NCBI GenBank assembly: GCA_002422205.1
Contig: DITS01000027.1
Coordinates: forward strand, 42,841-95,574
Source: Alphaproteobacteria bacterium UBA6178
GTDB lineage: Bacteria > Pseudomonadota > Alphaproteobacteria > Rickettsiales > UBA3002
DNA length: 52,734 nt
Direction of reading: 5' to 3'
A model generated the notes under the pieces. The model had not been told where the DNA came from and searched no databases. It saw only the letters and a list, made by a program, of their open reading frames with translations. Shown piece by piece: positions 32,871-41,678 of the stretch. How positions within the stretch are numbered: position 1 is the first letter of the stretch; the number at the start of each line of letters is the position of its first letter. The translations under genes were made by a program, and so were the position numbers.

Positions 32871-34616
32871 TTAACCCGATGCCGCCAGCTGTGCATTGGT
32901 TTGCGCGGCCAGACTTTGCAGCAGAATATTCGCCTGCGAAATCGCCTGTTCGAGTGCCGAGAATTGACGTAGCAACCGATCACGATATTCAATAATGCGT
33001 TGATCAATCCGGTCAATTTCGGTTTGCAGCCGCGTATTCGTATCGGTAATATTTTTCAGCTCGGTCGCCAGCACGCCGGTACCGGATTTCACCACATCCT
33101 CCAGCGTATTAAACACCCGATCGGCAACCCCTTGCGTCATATTTAAGGTCACAGTTGCATCATCACCATCAGCATAAAGCAGCACCAACCCTTCAAGCAC
33201 CGTACCCGCTCGCCCGCGCAGCACCACGCCATCCACCCCGCTCATTGCCTCGCCATCCAGCTGAATGGTAACAGGCCCGCTTCCATCATCATACGTCGCT
33301 TCATAAATCCCGTTGGTCTGGTCAATATTCAGCAAAATCGAAGATACCGCTAGTGAGTTGGTACGTGAAAACACCGTCAGATTCGGATCGGTCGTCGTAA
33401 AATCAAATTCAAATATACTGCGCACCTGCTCAAAATTTGCTTTTAAAGCAGATTCCAGCTTCGCCTCGTCAATATTCAGCACGTTACGTACAAGAGGCGT
33501 ATCCGCATCACCGGGAAAATCATTGAAAGTGATACCGATATCCGCCAAGCGGTCTGGATTACCGGCCAGAATACCATTTACCACCTGAGCAATTTCGCTG
33601 TTCACCCGTGATACTACCGAGCGCAATGTCGAGCTGCTGGAAAGCACAGCCGACTCCAGAGGCGCGCCGTTATTACCCGTTTCCATTTGCTTGGCGGCAA
33701 AAATACGGAATTCATTATAAGCATCGACAAAGTTAAAAATCGCATCTTTAACCAACGACGTATCCGCTTCCAGCCCCACCGTCAGCGTATCAGCGGGCGG
33801 CGTCGCATTCAGCAAATTAAACGTCAGCCCATCCACCACATCGCTGATGCTGTTTTTCGAGCGCGTAATCGTCGTCCCGTCAATGGTCATTTGTGCGTCC
33901 ACCGCATCAGTCTCTGTCACAAAATTCAAATCAAAGACCGGATTGGCATAGTTATAGGCCGCGCCGGTTTCCATCGTCTTAAACGACAGGCGAAACTCGC
34001 CATCTGCCACTTTCACGACGGTAGCCGTTACTTTCGTTTGATTTTTAACCGCATTAATTTTAGCCGCAATCTGATTAAGGGAATCCCCCTCCGCCAAATC
34101 CACATTCACCGCCGCTGCACCGATCGTAATCGTCGTCGGGGTAATGGTAGAGGCGGCACCCACCACCGTGGCGTCAGCATCAGCGGCAAATATCGATTCT
34201 GTGACTTTCACATTATATGTGGCCAATTGGTCCACCGTAATATCATAGCTGGAGACAGCTGCGCCAGGCGTAGCCGTGACCGACAAATAACCACTGCCCG
34301 CAGTCGCACCATTATTACTTACCTGTGCATTGCGGTATTCAAAGATATTTGAGGTCGCATTTTGCACTCCGGGCGGGTTGCGCAGAAAATTTGCGGCATC
34401 CTTGAAGCGGTTTAGAATAGTTTGCATTTCACCATAAGCGGTCGATAGCGTTGCGTTTTGCTTAATACGCGCTTCCAGCTGAACCGCCGGCAGACGCTTG
34501 GCCTCTGATAAGCCATCAATCAGCCCCTGCGTATCAATACCACCCGAACTACCGCCGGTGACCACGGTTTTCCCGTTTTGTGTTCCAAAATTGCCTAGCG
34601 TAATTGACGAAACCAT
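32871..34616 (-). CDS. fliD: Flagellar filament cap protein FliD
   Basis: Pentameric cap that helps flagellin monomers insert at the filament tip. 581 residues from the ATG at 34616 (MVSSITLGNFG), which has a GGAGGG ribosome-binding site; the upstream TTG of the longer frame is unlikely. The N-terminal FliD domain (GGIDTQGLIDGLSEAKRLPAVQLEARI) and the C-terminal coiled coil (ITDTNTRLQTEIDRIDQRIIEYRDRLLRQFSALEQAISQANILLQSL) are both present. Length is slightly above Salmonella's 467 because of the exposed central domains. It lies between flaG and fliS. Confidence 0.94.
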   Translation of the reverse strand: MVSSITLGNFGTQNGKTVVTGGSSGGIDTQGLIDGLSEAKRLPAVQLEARIKQNATLSTAYGEMQTILNRFKDAANFLRNPPGVQNATSNIFEYRNAQVSNNGATAGSGYLSVTATPGAAVSSYDITVDQLATYNVKVTESIFAADADATVVGAASTITPTTITIGAAAVNVDLAEGDSLNQIAAKINAVKNQTKVTATVVKVADGEFRLSFKTMETGAAYNYANPVFDLNFVTETDAVDAQMTIDGTTITRSKNSISDVVDGLTFNLLNATPPADTLTVGLEADTSLVKDAIFNFVDAYNEFRIFAAKQMETGNNGAPLESAVLSSSSTLRSVVSRVNSEIAQVVNGILAGNPDRLADIGITFNDFPGDADTPLVRNVLNIDEAKLESALKANFEQVRSIFEFDFTTTDPNLTVFSRTNSLAVSSILLNIDQTNGIYEATYDDGSGPVTIQLDGEAMSGVDGVVLRGRAGTVLEGLVLLYADGDDATVTLNMTQGVADRVFNTLEDVVKSGTGVLATELKNITDTNTRLQTEIDRIDQRIIEYRDRLLRQFSALEQAISQANILLQSLAAQTNAQLAASG

Positions 34617-34658
34617 TGTTCCCTCCAAGGGGTTATGTCGATAAATGCTGCCTTTATA

Positions 34659-34682
34659 CTGGATTAGCCAAAGCTAATCCAG
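34659..34682. terminator. Perfect hairpin between flaG and fliD
   Basis: CTGGATTAGC, loop CAAA, GCTAATCCAG: a perfect 10-base stem in the 91-base gap. On the minus strand, the coding direction, it is not followed by T residues (TATAAAGG), so it may attenuate or protect the flagellin/flaG message rather than terminate it. On the plus strand it is followed by GGCGC and a T run, after a gap. Confidence 0.6.
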
Positions 34683-34707
34683 CGGCGCTTTTTTGTTAAA
34701 GCAATTT

Positions 34708-35079
34708 CTATGCCTCTATTTCAATCAAAGACTCACGGGCACGCCCGCGAGATTCCATATAACGCAGAATTTCCGGTTCGGGAATATAAGTAACCGACCC
34801 ATCGCGTAAGTTGGTAAAGCGGGTAACGAACTGACCCGACGTATCTTTAAAGATTGTGAATTTGGTATCATTGACCACAAACACATCGTTAAAAAATACT
34901 TTCGCTGCACGTTCAACCTGCTCATAACGTTTTTCATCCGGCTTTTTCGCTTCGGATTTCTCAACGGCGGCCACTTTCACTGGCGCTGCTTCCACATCGG
35001 ACTTTTTCATGACAGGGAAATCAGCCTTGGGCTGATTGGCCTGAGCCGTGGAGTGGGGATTAATTGCATTAATATCCAT
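34708..35079 (-). CDS. flaG: FlaG-family flagellar protein
   Basis: 123 residues. The second half is the FlaG domain: FFNDVFVVNDTKFTIFKDTSGQFVTRFTNLRDGSVTYIPEPEIL, close to the family pattern L-x-F-x-x-x-x-x-x-x-x-V-x-V-x-D...V-I-R-Q-I-P. FlaG affects filament length in several bacteria. The first half is unstructured and Lys/Glu/Ala-rich. Ribosome-binding site GGAGG. It sits between flagellin and fliD, a placement common outside the alphaproteobacteria. Confidence 0.87.
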   Translation of the reverse strand: MDINAINPHSTAQANQPKADFPVMKKSDVEAAPVKVAAVEKSEAKKPDEKRYEQVERAAKVFFNDVFVVNDTKFTIFKDTSGQFVTRFTNLRDGSVTYIPEPEILRYMESRGRARESLIEIEA

Positions 35080-35149
35080 GTTATCCTCCGTCCTTTAAAG
35101 GACCGTCAGGTTGGGGAGACGGTCACCCGCCTCCCCGCCCCTGAACGGA

Positions 35150-37915
35150 TTAGCCGATCAGTTTCAGCAAGTTCTGCGGCAGCAGATTTGCCTGAGCCAA
35201 TACAGCGATACCAGCTTGCAGCTGAACCTGAGCCGTCGAATAGGCGGTCGATTCAGACGCAATGTCAGTATCCAGCAACACGCCACGTGCAGCATCTTGG
35301 TTCTGCAGCGAGCTTTCAACATTTGCCGCAGCAAAGTCGAAGCGCGATTGCATAGCACCAACTTCTGCACGAACCGAGGTCACCATCTTAATGGCGGCAT
35401 CGAGTACGTTGCTGGCGTTAGCAGCACCTTCTTTGGTGAGCACGTCAATGTTTTGACCACCAAAGATTTTGTTGGTCGTGACATTGCTGATGCCCACAGC
35501 CAGCGTGTCCGCAGTGGTAACACCCACTTGGAACGCAAGCTCAGCGGAGCCATCACCCACACCAAACGCAACTTCCAGAGCATTCTGAAACGAAGCCGCT
35601 TTAGCCGTTGTGTCGAATTGAATCGGCACTGAACCGGTGGTGAAGGTCAAAAACTCGTTAGAGTTTTCGGCGCTGGTTAGTTTATAGGTTTGGTTTGCAC
35701 CCAGTGAGCTACCGATATTGCTAGCGGAGTTATAGGTCACACCGTTAACCACCATCGTGATCGAACCATTCGGATTCGAACCCTTCGGTGCGTTCACACG
35801 GATCTGATCGATCGACACCGCATCGAATTTGCTACCTTGCAATTCAACACTGGTACCAATCAACGAACCGGTTACGGCACCATCGGTGATGATCGGCGCA
35901 CTACCATTATAGCTCGACACCGCGCGGCTTTGATAGAAAGTCAGGCTTTCAAAAGCAGCGTTGAGGCGTTGAGCCACCAGATCGGCACCGGCTTGGCTCG
36001 ACACGGCTTGGCCATTACCAGCAGCCAATTGAATGTCAAAATAACCACCATCCTGCGAGTTTAAGCGCACGGTAGTGTTACCAGCCGGAGTCGTATCGGT
36101 GATACGGGCCGTGTAGGTATGATCACCAATTTTAACCGACACATCCATCTGATCCGAAGTACCGGTATAAGTAGCCGTAAAGCCACCGATTTTACCGATA
36201 AACGCATCATTGGTGATACCGGAAGTCGTCACACCGGAAGTCGTGCTGTTATTCAGCGCACCACCGTTGGTGAGCGATGAACCCGTTACCGCAGTACCGG
36301 TAAGCGCAAGCGTGACGCCAGCACCAGCAGAATCGACAATATTGCCAACATCCTTACCTTCAAAAACCAACGAGGTGCCTTCACGGCGCACGGTGATTTG
36401 ATCCAGCGTGTAGTTAACACTACCGTTGCCACGATAGGAATTGATAGCGGCAACCGCGTTATCAAGCGTCTCAGCAAGGGATGAACCAACTGCGATCTCA
36501 GCATCACCACCACCATTGGCAAAAGTGAAGATTGCACCACCAACGTTAATACCCATCGGAATGGTTGCACCGAAGTTAGCAGCAGCATTCAGGTCAGCGT
36601 CAGCGATTTCCGGGAAAATCAGCTGCACTTTGGCTTTAGACTGGGTTTGGCCGGTCAGGATATCATTACCCATCACGCCAACACCAACCGTGTCGCCAGC
36701 ACCAACCCCCAGATCATTACCGCCTTGCAGCGAGAAGACCTGGTTAACTACCGTTGTACCAACCGCAGCAATAGCCGGAGCCGCAGCGTTGTTACCAGCT
36801 GCAGCAAGGGTTATCTGATGGTTGACCACGGTGTTAGCATTAACTGCTTTATGCTCCAACTGAATGTTGTATGCACCAGAATAACCGGTGATACGAGCCG
36901 ATACGTTGGTGGTCGCAGTATTAGAGTTAATATCGTCTACGATACCCTGCAATGACATCCCAACAGTACGTGTACCAACAGTAACAGCAACGGCACCGTT
37001 CAAAGTAGTCGATTCCACGGTAATGATACCAGCACCAATCGGCTGTGCGGCAGTGGTCGGACCAGCAACAACAACTGTATCAACACTAGCCACGTTAAAG
37101 TTTGTGGCAAATAAGTTGATGCTAGAGTTTGCAGCGCCACCATTAACCACAGCCGCGTTCGCGGTGTTGGTCCAGGTACCACCGACCATGTTGATACGAT
37201 AGTCTTGGCCTTGCACACCACCGGATTTAGCGGTGATCTGCAACGTATTGCCATCACGAGCATAGGTAGCCTGCGACAGGTTAGCATCGGTGCTGGCATT
37301 CAGGAAGGTCACCAGATTGTCAAGCGATGCCTGAAGACCGGTACCACGAACCCAGCCGATACCTTCTGTTACGGTTGTACCGTTCAGCAAAAGGGTTTGG
37401 CCAGCAGCCACGTTGATGTTGAATGCAATGCTACCAGTAGCTGACTTAGCCGCGTCACCATTGTTGGTCACATCCACTTTTTCAGACAACGAACCATCAA
37501 GCAGACCCACACCGTTAAAGTTGGTTTGAGCAGCCAGACGATCAATCTCTTGTGTCAGGTTTTGGAATTCCTGGTTGAGGAAGCCGCGTTCCGAAGCGCT
37601 CAGCGAACCAGAACCCGCTTGTACGGAAATGGCTTTCTGACGTTGCAGAATGTCGGTGATTTGCGATAGCGCACCATCAGCAACCTGAAGCAAAGAAGCA
37701 CCTTGCGAGGTATTGATGAGAGCCATCTTTAAAGTAGTCACATTCGTACGCAGCGAAGTACCGGCAGACATTGCCGCTACGTCATCCGCAGCACGGACGA
37801 TACGGCTACCGCTGGACAGACGGGCAATCGATGAAGACGCCATAGTCGACGCTTTACCGATATTGGACTGCGCATTGTACGCCGCAATATTAGTGTTAAT
37901 GGAATTAAGAGCCAT
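35150..37915 (-). CDS. fliC: Flagellin, giant form
   Basis: Filament subunit. 921 residues from the ATG at 37915 (ALNSINTNIAAYNAQ, ribosome-binding site TAGGAGA); the longest open frame adds 20 unlikely residues. The conserved D0/D1 N-terminus (about 1-150, SSSIARLSSGSRIVRAADDVA) and C-terminus (ESSLQNQDAARGVLLDTDIASESTAYS to LLPQNLLKLIG) are standard. The middle of about 680 residues makes it roughly twice the size of Salmonella FliC. It seems to repeat a flagellin IN-like unit: the VASVDTVVVAGPTTAA part resembles the later AVSIDQIRVNAPKGSN part, and DNLVTFLNASTDANLSQ resembles DNAVAAINSYRGNGSVN. It follows the putative modification genes and precedes flaG. Confidence 0.95.
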   Translation of the reverse strand: MALNSINTNIAAYNAQSNIGKASTMASSSIARLSSGSRIVRAADDVAAMSAGTSLRTNVTTLKMALINTSQGASLLQVADGALSQITDILQRQKAISVQAGSGSLSASERGFLNQEFQNLTQEIDRLAAQTNFNGVGLLDGSLSEKVDVTNNGDAAKSATGSIAFNINVAAGQTLLLNGTTVTEGIGWVRGTGLQASLDNLVTFLNASTDANLSQATYARDGNTLQITAKSGGVQGQDYRINMVGGTWTNTANAAVVNGGAANSSINLFATNFNVASVDTVVVAGPTTAAQPIGAGIITVESTTLNGAVAVTVGTRTVGMSLQGIVDDINSNTATTNVSARITGYSGAYNIQLEHKAVNANTVVNHQITLAAAGNNAAAPAIAAVGTTVVNQVFSLQGGNDLGVGAGDTVGVGVMGNDILTGQTQSKAKVQLIFPEIADADLNAAANFGATIPMGINVGGAIFTFANGGGDAEIAVGSSLAETLDNAVAAINSYRGNGSVNYTLDQITVRREGTSLVFEGKDVGNIVDSAGAGVTLALTGTAVTGSSLTNGGALNNSTTSGVTTSGITNDAFIGKIGGFTATYTGTSDQMDVSVKIGDHTYTARITDTTPAGNTTVRLNSQDGGYFDIQLAAGNGQAVSSQAGADLVAQRLNAAFESLTFYQSRAVSSYNGSAPIITDGAVTGSLIGTSVELQGSKFDAVSIDQIRVNAPKGSNPNGSITMVVNGVTYNSASNIGSSLGANQTYKLTSAENSNEFLTFTTGSVPIQFDTTAKAASFQNALEVAFGVGDGSAELAFQVGVTTADTLAVGISNVTTNKIFGGQNIDVLTKEGAANASNVLDAAIKMVTSVRAEVGAMQSRFDFAAANVESSLQNQDAARGVLLDTDIASESTAYSTAQVQLQAGIAVLAQANLLPQNLLKLIG

Positions 37916-38040
37916 GATAGATTCTCCTACTTGGACTGTTGATATACGGGCTACATGCCCATTGTTATAGTGCACCCCCTACAGAGGTACATTTCACAGC
38001 GTATAGGGAAAAGATTAATTTTCCGTTAACCGCTGCAAAA

Positions 38041-38071
38041 ATTATATGGGAGGGCCACAATCTCATGGCAA
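38041..38071 (-). promoter_or_regulatory. Tentative flagellin promoter
   Basis: On the minus strand TTGCCA (38071-38066), a long 19-base spacer, and a perfect TATAAT (38046-38041). This would leave a leader of about 120 bases before the flagellin start. The spacing is poor and no sigma-54 or sigma-28 element was found here, so it is a weak call. The rest of 37916-38199 holds no gene. Confidence 0.3.
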
Positions 38072-38199
38072 TGATCAAGTGCTCCCCACACAATCTGCCA
38101 CAAGCTAACACAAAATATAGTATGAGTCATCCGCAAATAATCTACCTGTCCACAAAAAAGGAATGTCTCCGCCTCATGTGGGCAATTAGCCACAGATGC

Positions 38200-39387
38200 C
38201 TAATAATCCCCCACCAGCGCGCGCAGGCGGCTTTCGCGAGTCCAGCCAGTTTCGGTGTAAATCTGCATCGACAAGGCAGGATCAGCCAGATGGTCCATAA
38301 AGCGCGCAAGTGATTGCACCACGCGGATCACCTCATCTTCGCTCAATACGCCGCCATGCTGCTGGCACCCACTCATCAACGCCAGCTTCAGCGTCGCAAA
38401 CCGCACGCCAATAATCGTCATCCGCTCACTCAAACTCTGGCCGAATCCACCAAACGGGAACAACGCCACCGCCAGCTGCGCCTGTAACCAGCGCTTCAGC
38501 AAGGGTTGATACAGCATCGACCATTCCTTCACCCAGCGAATCTCCATCCCCTGCCATGCTTGTGCGCTTGCGTTGGATGTTTCCATTTGCACCGTATCGC
38601 GATGCAGCGTTACCGCCAGCGCCGCCTCCATCTCCGCTAGCGTCTGCTCCAGCCTTGGCCGGTTGGTTTTGGCCGAGGCCGCCACCAGCCCGCTCAGCGC
38701 ATGCAACAGATTAAACGCATCGGCCAGTTCGCCTTCGGCCACCGGCAAGCGCCCGTCCGCATGACTCAGATAAAAAGGCGCGGCCATCGCCCAGCTATCG
38801 ACGCCCACCATTTCCATCGACGCCGCAGCACTGCGTAACCGCGCCAGCGCGCGCTCCGCTGTCGGCGCATCATCCACTGCTTGCAGGCAAGCCTGATGCA
38901 CCTGCATCGCTTTTTCCGGCTCCAGCCCTTCGGGGCAATAATCCTTCAGTGAAAAAGGCAATCGTTGCGGCGGCTCTTCCTGCCAGTCAAATCCACCATC
39001 CGCCAGCAATGCCAGCCGCGCCACTTCAGGGCAGGACAAACTCGCCGTCATAATCGGTTGTTCACCCAAAGCCCGCGTGCTGCGCGGAAAGAAATGACAC
39101 GCATCGCCCAAAAATTCAGTGCCATAGGCTTTATGAATCCCGCACCAGCCTGCATCAAATTTCACACAATAATCGGTTTCAGAGTCGCGCTTCATGATAT
39201 GCTCGGCTTCGCCGCTCGTCACCGCATCCAACAGCTCCGGCGCGCGTTCCTTGTAGATATCGACGGTTTCCTGCGTCAGCTGCATCCCCCAGCCCTTGCA
39301 ACAAGTATCGGGACATTGATCACCCAAACATTCAAAGGAACTTAAAAAGCGGGAAATTTGCAGTGGCTGGCTCACAGCAACACTCAA
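38200..39387 (-). CDS. FliB-like flagellin lysine N-methylase
   Basis: 395 residues. The cysteine pattern of FliB is present: C20-x4-C25-x3-C29-C30-K-G-W in the N-terminus (FECLGDQCPDTCCKGWGM), then C74, C82 in DYCVKFDAGWCGIHK, C97 in FLGDACHFFPRSTR and C119 (SLSCPEVARL). In Salmonella, FliB methylates lysines of flagellin; the cluster probably holds an iron-sulphur centre. The gene lies immediately upstream of flagellin, supporting that substrate. The start is a TTG overlapping the stop of the preceding methyltransferase (TTGA), or the GTG at 39375; either implies translational coupling. Identity of the modified residue is inferred only. Confidence 0.85.
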   Translation of the reverse strand: MSVAVSQPLQISRFLSSFECLGDQCPDTCCKGWGMQLTQETVDIYKERAPELLDAVTSGEAEHIMKRDSETDYCVKFDAGWCGIHKAYGTEFLGDACHFFPRSTRALGEQPIMTASLSCPEVARLALLADGGFDWQEEPPQRLPFSLKDYCPEGLEPEKAMQVHQACLQAVDDAPTAERALARLRSAAASMEMVGVDSWAMAAPFYLSHADGRLPVAEGELADAFNLLHALSGLVAASAKTNRPRLEQTLAEMEAALAVTLHRDTVQMETSNASAQAWQGMEIRWVKEWSMLYQPLLKRWLQAQLAVALFPFGGFGQSLSERMTIIGVRFATLKLALMSGCQQHGGVLSEDEVIRVVQSLARFMDHLADPALSMQIYTETGWTRESRLRALVGDY

Positions 39388-41018
39388 GCAGCCTGCAACA
39401 CAAACAAGGTACCCTGAATAACCGCGGTGGCTTCCTTACGCAAATCATGCACTTGCCGGCTCACCACTTTCAGCCCATGCTGTGCGGCAAGCTGCTCAAC
39501 ATACGCATCGCTATGCGCATAACGACCCGATGGGCGCAACACAAAGGTTGCCTCCGCCGTTTCTTCGCGCTCCACCGACAATGCAAACACGCCGCCCGCC
39601 GCCATGCGCTTAACGGTCTCAGCAAACAACGCATCCAACTTACCGATATACACCAGCACATCCGCCGCAACGACCATATCATATTGGCGGGCATCTTGTT
39701 GCATATAACGCACCAGCTCTTCCACATGTGCTTCGGTATAAATGCCTTTATGCAGCGCTTGCTCGATCATTTTCGACGATAAATCCACACCCACGCGTAA
39801 ATCAGTCATATCGCGCAGCGCTTCGGCTGCCAGGCCCGTACCGCAACCCAGATCGAGCAGGGAATAATCGCTTCGTCCTGACGGTAAGGCTGCCTGCACC
39901 GCTTCTGCAATCAGTTGCGGTGTCCGATAACCCAGCACCGTCTGCAAATGCTGATCAAAATTATGCGCGTAATTATCAAAGACAATCGACACATAATCTT
40001 CAGGCGCCACATCCGTTGCCTCACCGGTCAGTGAAGCACGCATATGTTTCAAAGGCGCATTCTCTGGATCAGCGCGCAATCCTTGCTCCACAAATGCCAG
40101 CGCTTCCTCATGCCTTGCGCCCATAATCAGCACAGGCACCAAATGTAAAATCAGCTGGGCATTATGCGGATAAATAGCAATCAATCCGCGCAAAAGGGGC
40201 TCCAACTCACTAAACAACGCCCCCGCCCGCAATGCTTCCGCCGCCAGCAAATTAGGGATTAATGCAAGCGGGTTTTGCTTATGGGCCCTGCGCGCATATT
40301 CTATGGCCAGCGCTAAATCACCCTGACGCAGCGCGAGTTTACAAATATAGGCCAGCGCCTCCTGATGATTAGGATTGAGCATTTCTGCCTTGCGCAATAA
40401 TTTTTCCGCCTCATCTTCTTCCTCATCCAGCAGCATCTTAGCCAAATGGACGTAAGCCGAGGCATAATTGGGCTGATGACGAATCAGCGCGCGGAAGGTA
40501 GCTTGCGCCCCCTCAGTATCTTCCTGAAGCAATTGGCACAATCCCTTATGCTCGCGCACCACCGACGAATCCTCAATTTTTAGCGCCTGATCAAAGGTCG
40601 CCATTGCCGCATCAAAATCGCCATTTTCCGCTTGCGCATCGCCCTTCAATGCCAGCGCCACCACATTATCGGGCCGCAATCGGTGCGCATTATGAAATGC
40701 CTGCTCCGCCTCATCCCAACGCTTCAATACAAAATTTAATTTGCCGCGCTGAAAATACACATCATCCGAATCCGGCTGAAACCGCAGCGCCAGATCATTA
40801 AATTGTAATGCCTTTTCATGCTGCGATAATTTGCGATAAATCTCGGCCATCAAATAATAGGCTGCCGAATGATGCTCATTCTCACTCAGCACCTGCTGAC
40901 ACAATGCCGCGCCCTCTTTCAGCTGTCCGGCTGCAATCAATTGCTCGGCCTTACTCAGTAAGGATGCATGCTCCTGACTGAAAGCCAGCCCTCGGTTACG
41001 GTCATTTACAGCGCTCAT
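39384..41018 (-). CDS. TPR-repeat protein fused to a class I SAM methyltransferase
   Basis: 544 residues. About nine tetratricopeptide repeats cover 15-330 (for example EGAALCQQVLSENEHHSAAYYLMAEIYRK). A junction motif YVSIVFDNYAHNFDQHLQTVLGYRTP (342-367) is typical of this fusion class. The methyltransferase follows, with the SAM-binding glycine loop LLDLGCGTGLAAEAL (387-401), the acidic VGVDLSSKMIEQA and VVAADVLVYIG. The acceptor is unknown. Its stop overlaps the fliB-like start, so the two are made together, just before flagellin. Flagellar or glycan modification is the likely role, by context. Confidence 0.88.
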   Translation of the reverse strand: MSAVNDRNRGLAFSQEHASLLSKAEQLIAAGQLKEGAALCQQVLSENEHHSAAYYLMAEIYRKLSQHEKALQFNDLALRFQPDSDDVYFQRGKLNFVLKRWDEAEQAFHNAHRLRPDNVVALALKGDAQAENGDFDAAMATFDQALKIEDSSVVREHKGLCQLLQEDTEGAQATFRALIRHQPNYASAYVHLAKMLLDEEEDEAEKLLRKAEMLNPNHQEALAYICKLALRQGDLALAIEYARRAHKQNPLALIPNLLAAEALRAGALFSELEPLLRGLIAIYPHNAQLILHLVPVLIMGARHEEALAFVEQGLRADPENAPLKHMRASLTGEATDVAPEDYVSIVFDNYAHNFDQHLQTVLGYRTPQLIAEAVQAALPSGRSDYSLLDLGCGTGLAAEALRDMTDLRVGVDLSSKMIEQALHKGIYTEAHVEELVRYMQQDARQYDMVVAADVLVYIGKLDALFAETVKRMAAGGVFALSVEREETAEATFVLRPSGRYAHSDAYVEQLAAQHGLKVVSRQVHDLRKEATAVIQGTLFVLQAA

Positions 41019-41047
41019 ACCTATCCTTTGAAAGCATGCAGCAAAAG

Positions 41048-41560
41048 CTACATAGTGATCATGTGTTGAATCTGATATTTATTGTTATGAAACACATATT
41101 GGGTGGCAATACGTCGCGGCGTATTGATAAAAATAGGCGCGCGCGCATTCACCGATAAACGCACCGCATTGCTAGTGCGATGCACCGTCACAATCAGCAG
41201 CATCGACAAATCATCCGCTTTAATCTCGAGGTCTTTGCACGCAGTTTGAATATCGGCCTTGTCAATGATGGCATTATCCATCTCCACCGGCAGTGTAATA
41301 AATGATAACTCCAGATCATCCAGCGACTGCAGCAGCTTAAACCGCGCCAGTTTCTCGCTGGGAAATTTGGTCAAGCAAAATTCAAATTTATCAGGCATGC
41401 CAAGCAGCCCGTTGGGAAACACCACCGGATTTTTCCGGTATACGGTGACTTTACCAAAACGGGTGTCTACCACCTCTGTTTCATTCGCGTCTTTAGGCAT
41501 CGCTTGTGGCGGCATTGCCGCAGTGCCACTGCCTGTCATGCGCATCTCCTGTTTGTTCAT
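41048..41560 (-). CDS. fliW: Flagellar assembly factor FliW
   Basis: 170 residues from the ATG at 41560, which has a strong AGGAGGGG ribosome-binding site; the longer frame to 41647 has none. The FliW pattern is plain: VDTRFGKVTVYRKNPVVFPNGLLGMPDKFEFCL, FKLLQSLDDLELSFITLPVEM, LSMLLIVTVHR, SVNARAPIFINTPRRIATQYVFHNNKYQIQH. FliW binds CsrA and flagellin and couples flagellin translation to export. csrA is not in the window. FliW with FliS is common in Firmicutes and epsilon/deltaproteobacteria; alphaproteobacteria more often use FlbT/FlaF. Confidence 0.92.
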   Translation of the reverse strand: MNKQEMRMTGSGTAAMPPQAMPKDANETEVVDTRFGKVTVYRKNPVVFPNGLLGMPDKFEFCLTKFPSEKLARFKLLQSLDDLELSFITLPVEMDNAIIDKADIQTACKDLEIKADDLSMLLIVTVHRTSNAVRLSVNARAPIFINTPRRIATQYVFHNNKYQIQHMITM

Positions 41561-41678
41561 AGCCCCTCCTGTCATTGCTTTATTGTTTTGTCGTTTACAA
41601 CAGGCTGAAACTGTTCTCAGTCTAGCCTTTGCAAAAGATTTGTGCAACCACCTTCACGATGATCGCAAACACTTTTCC

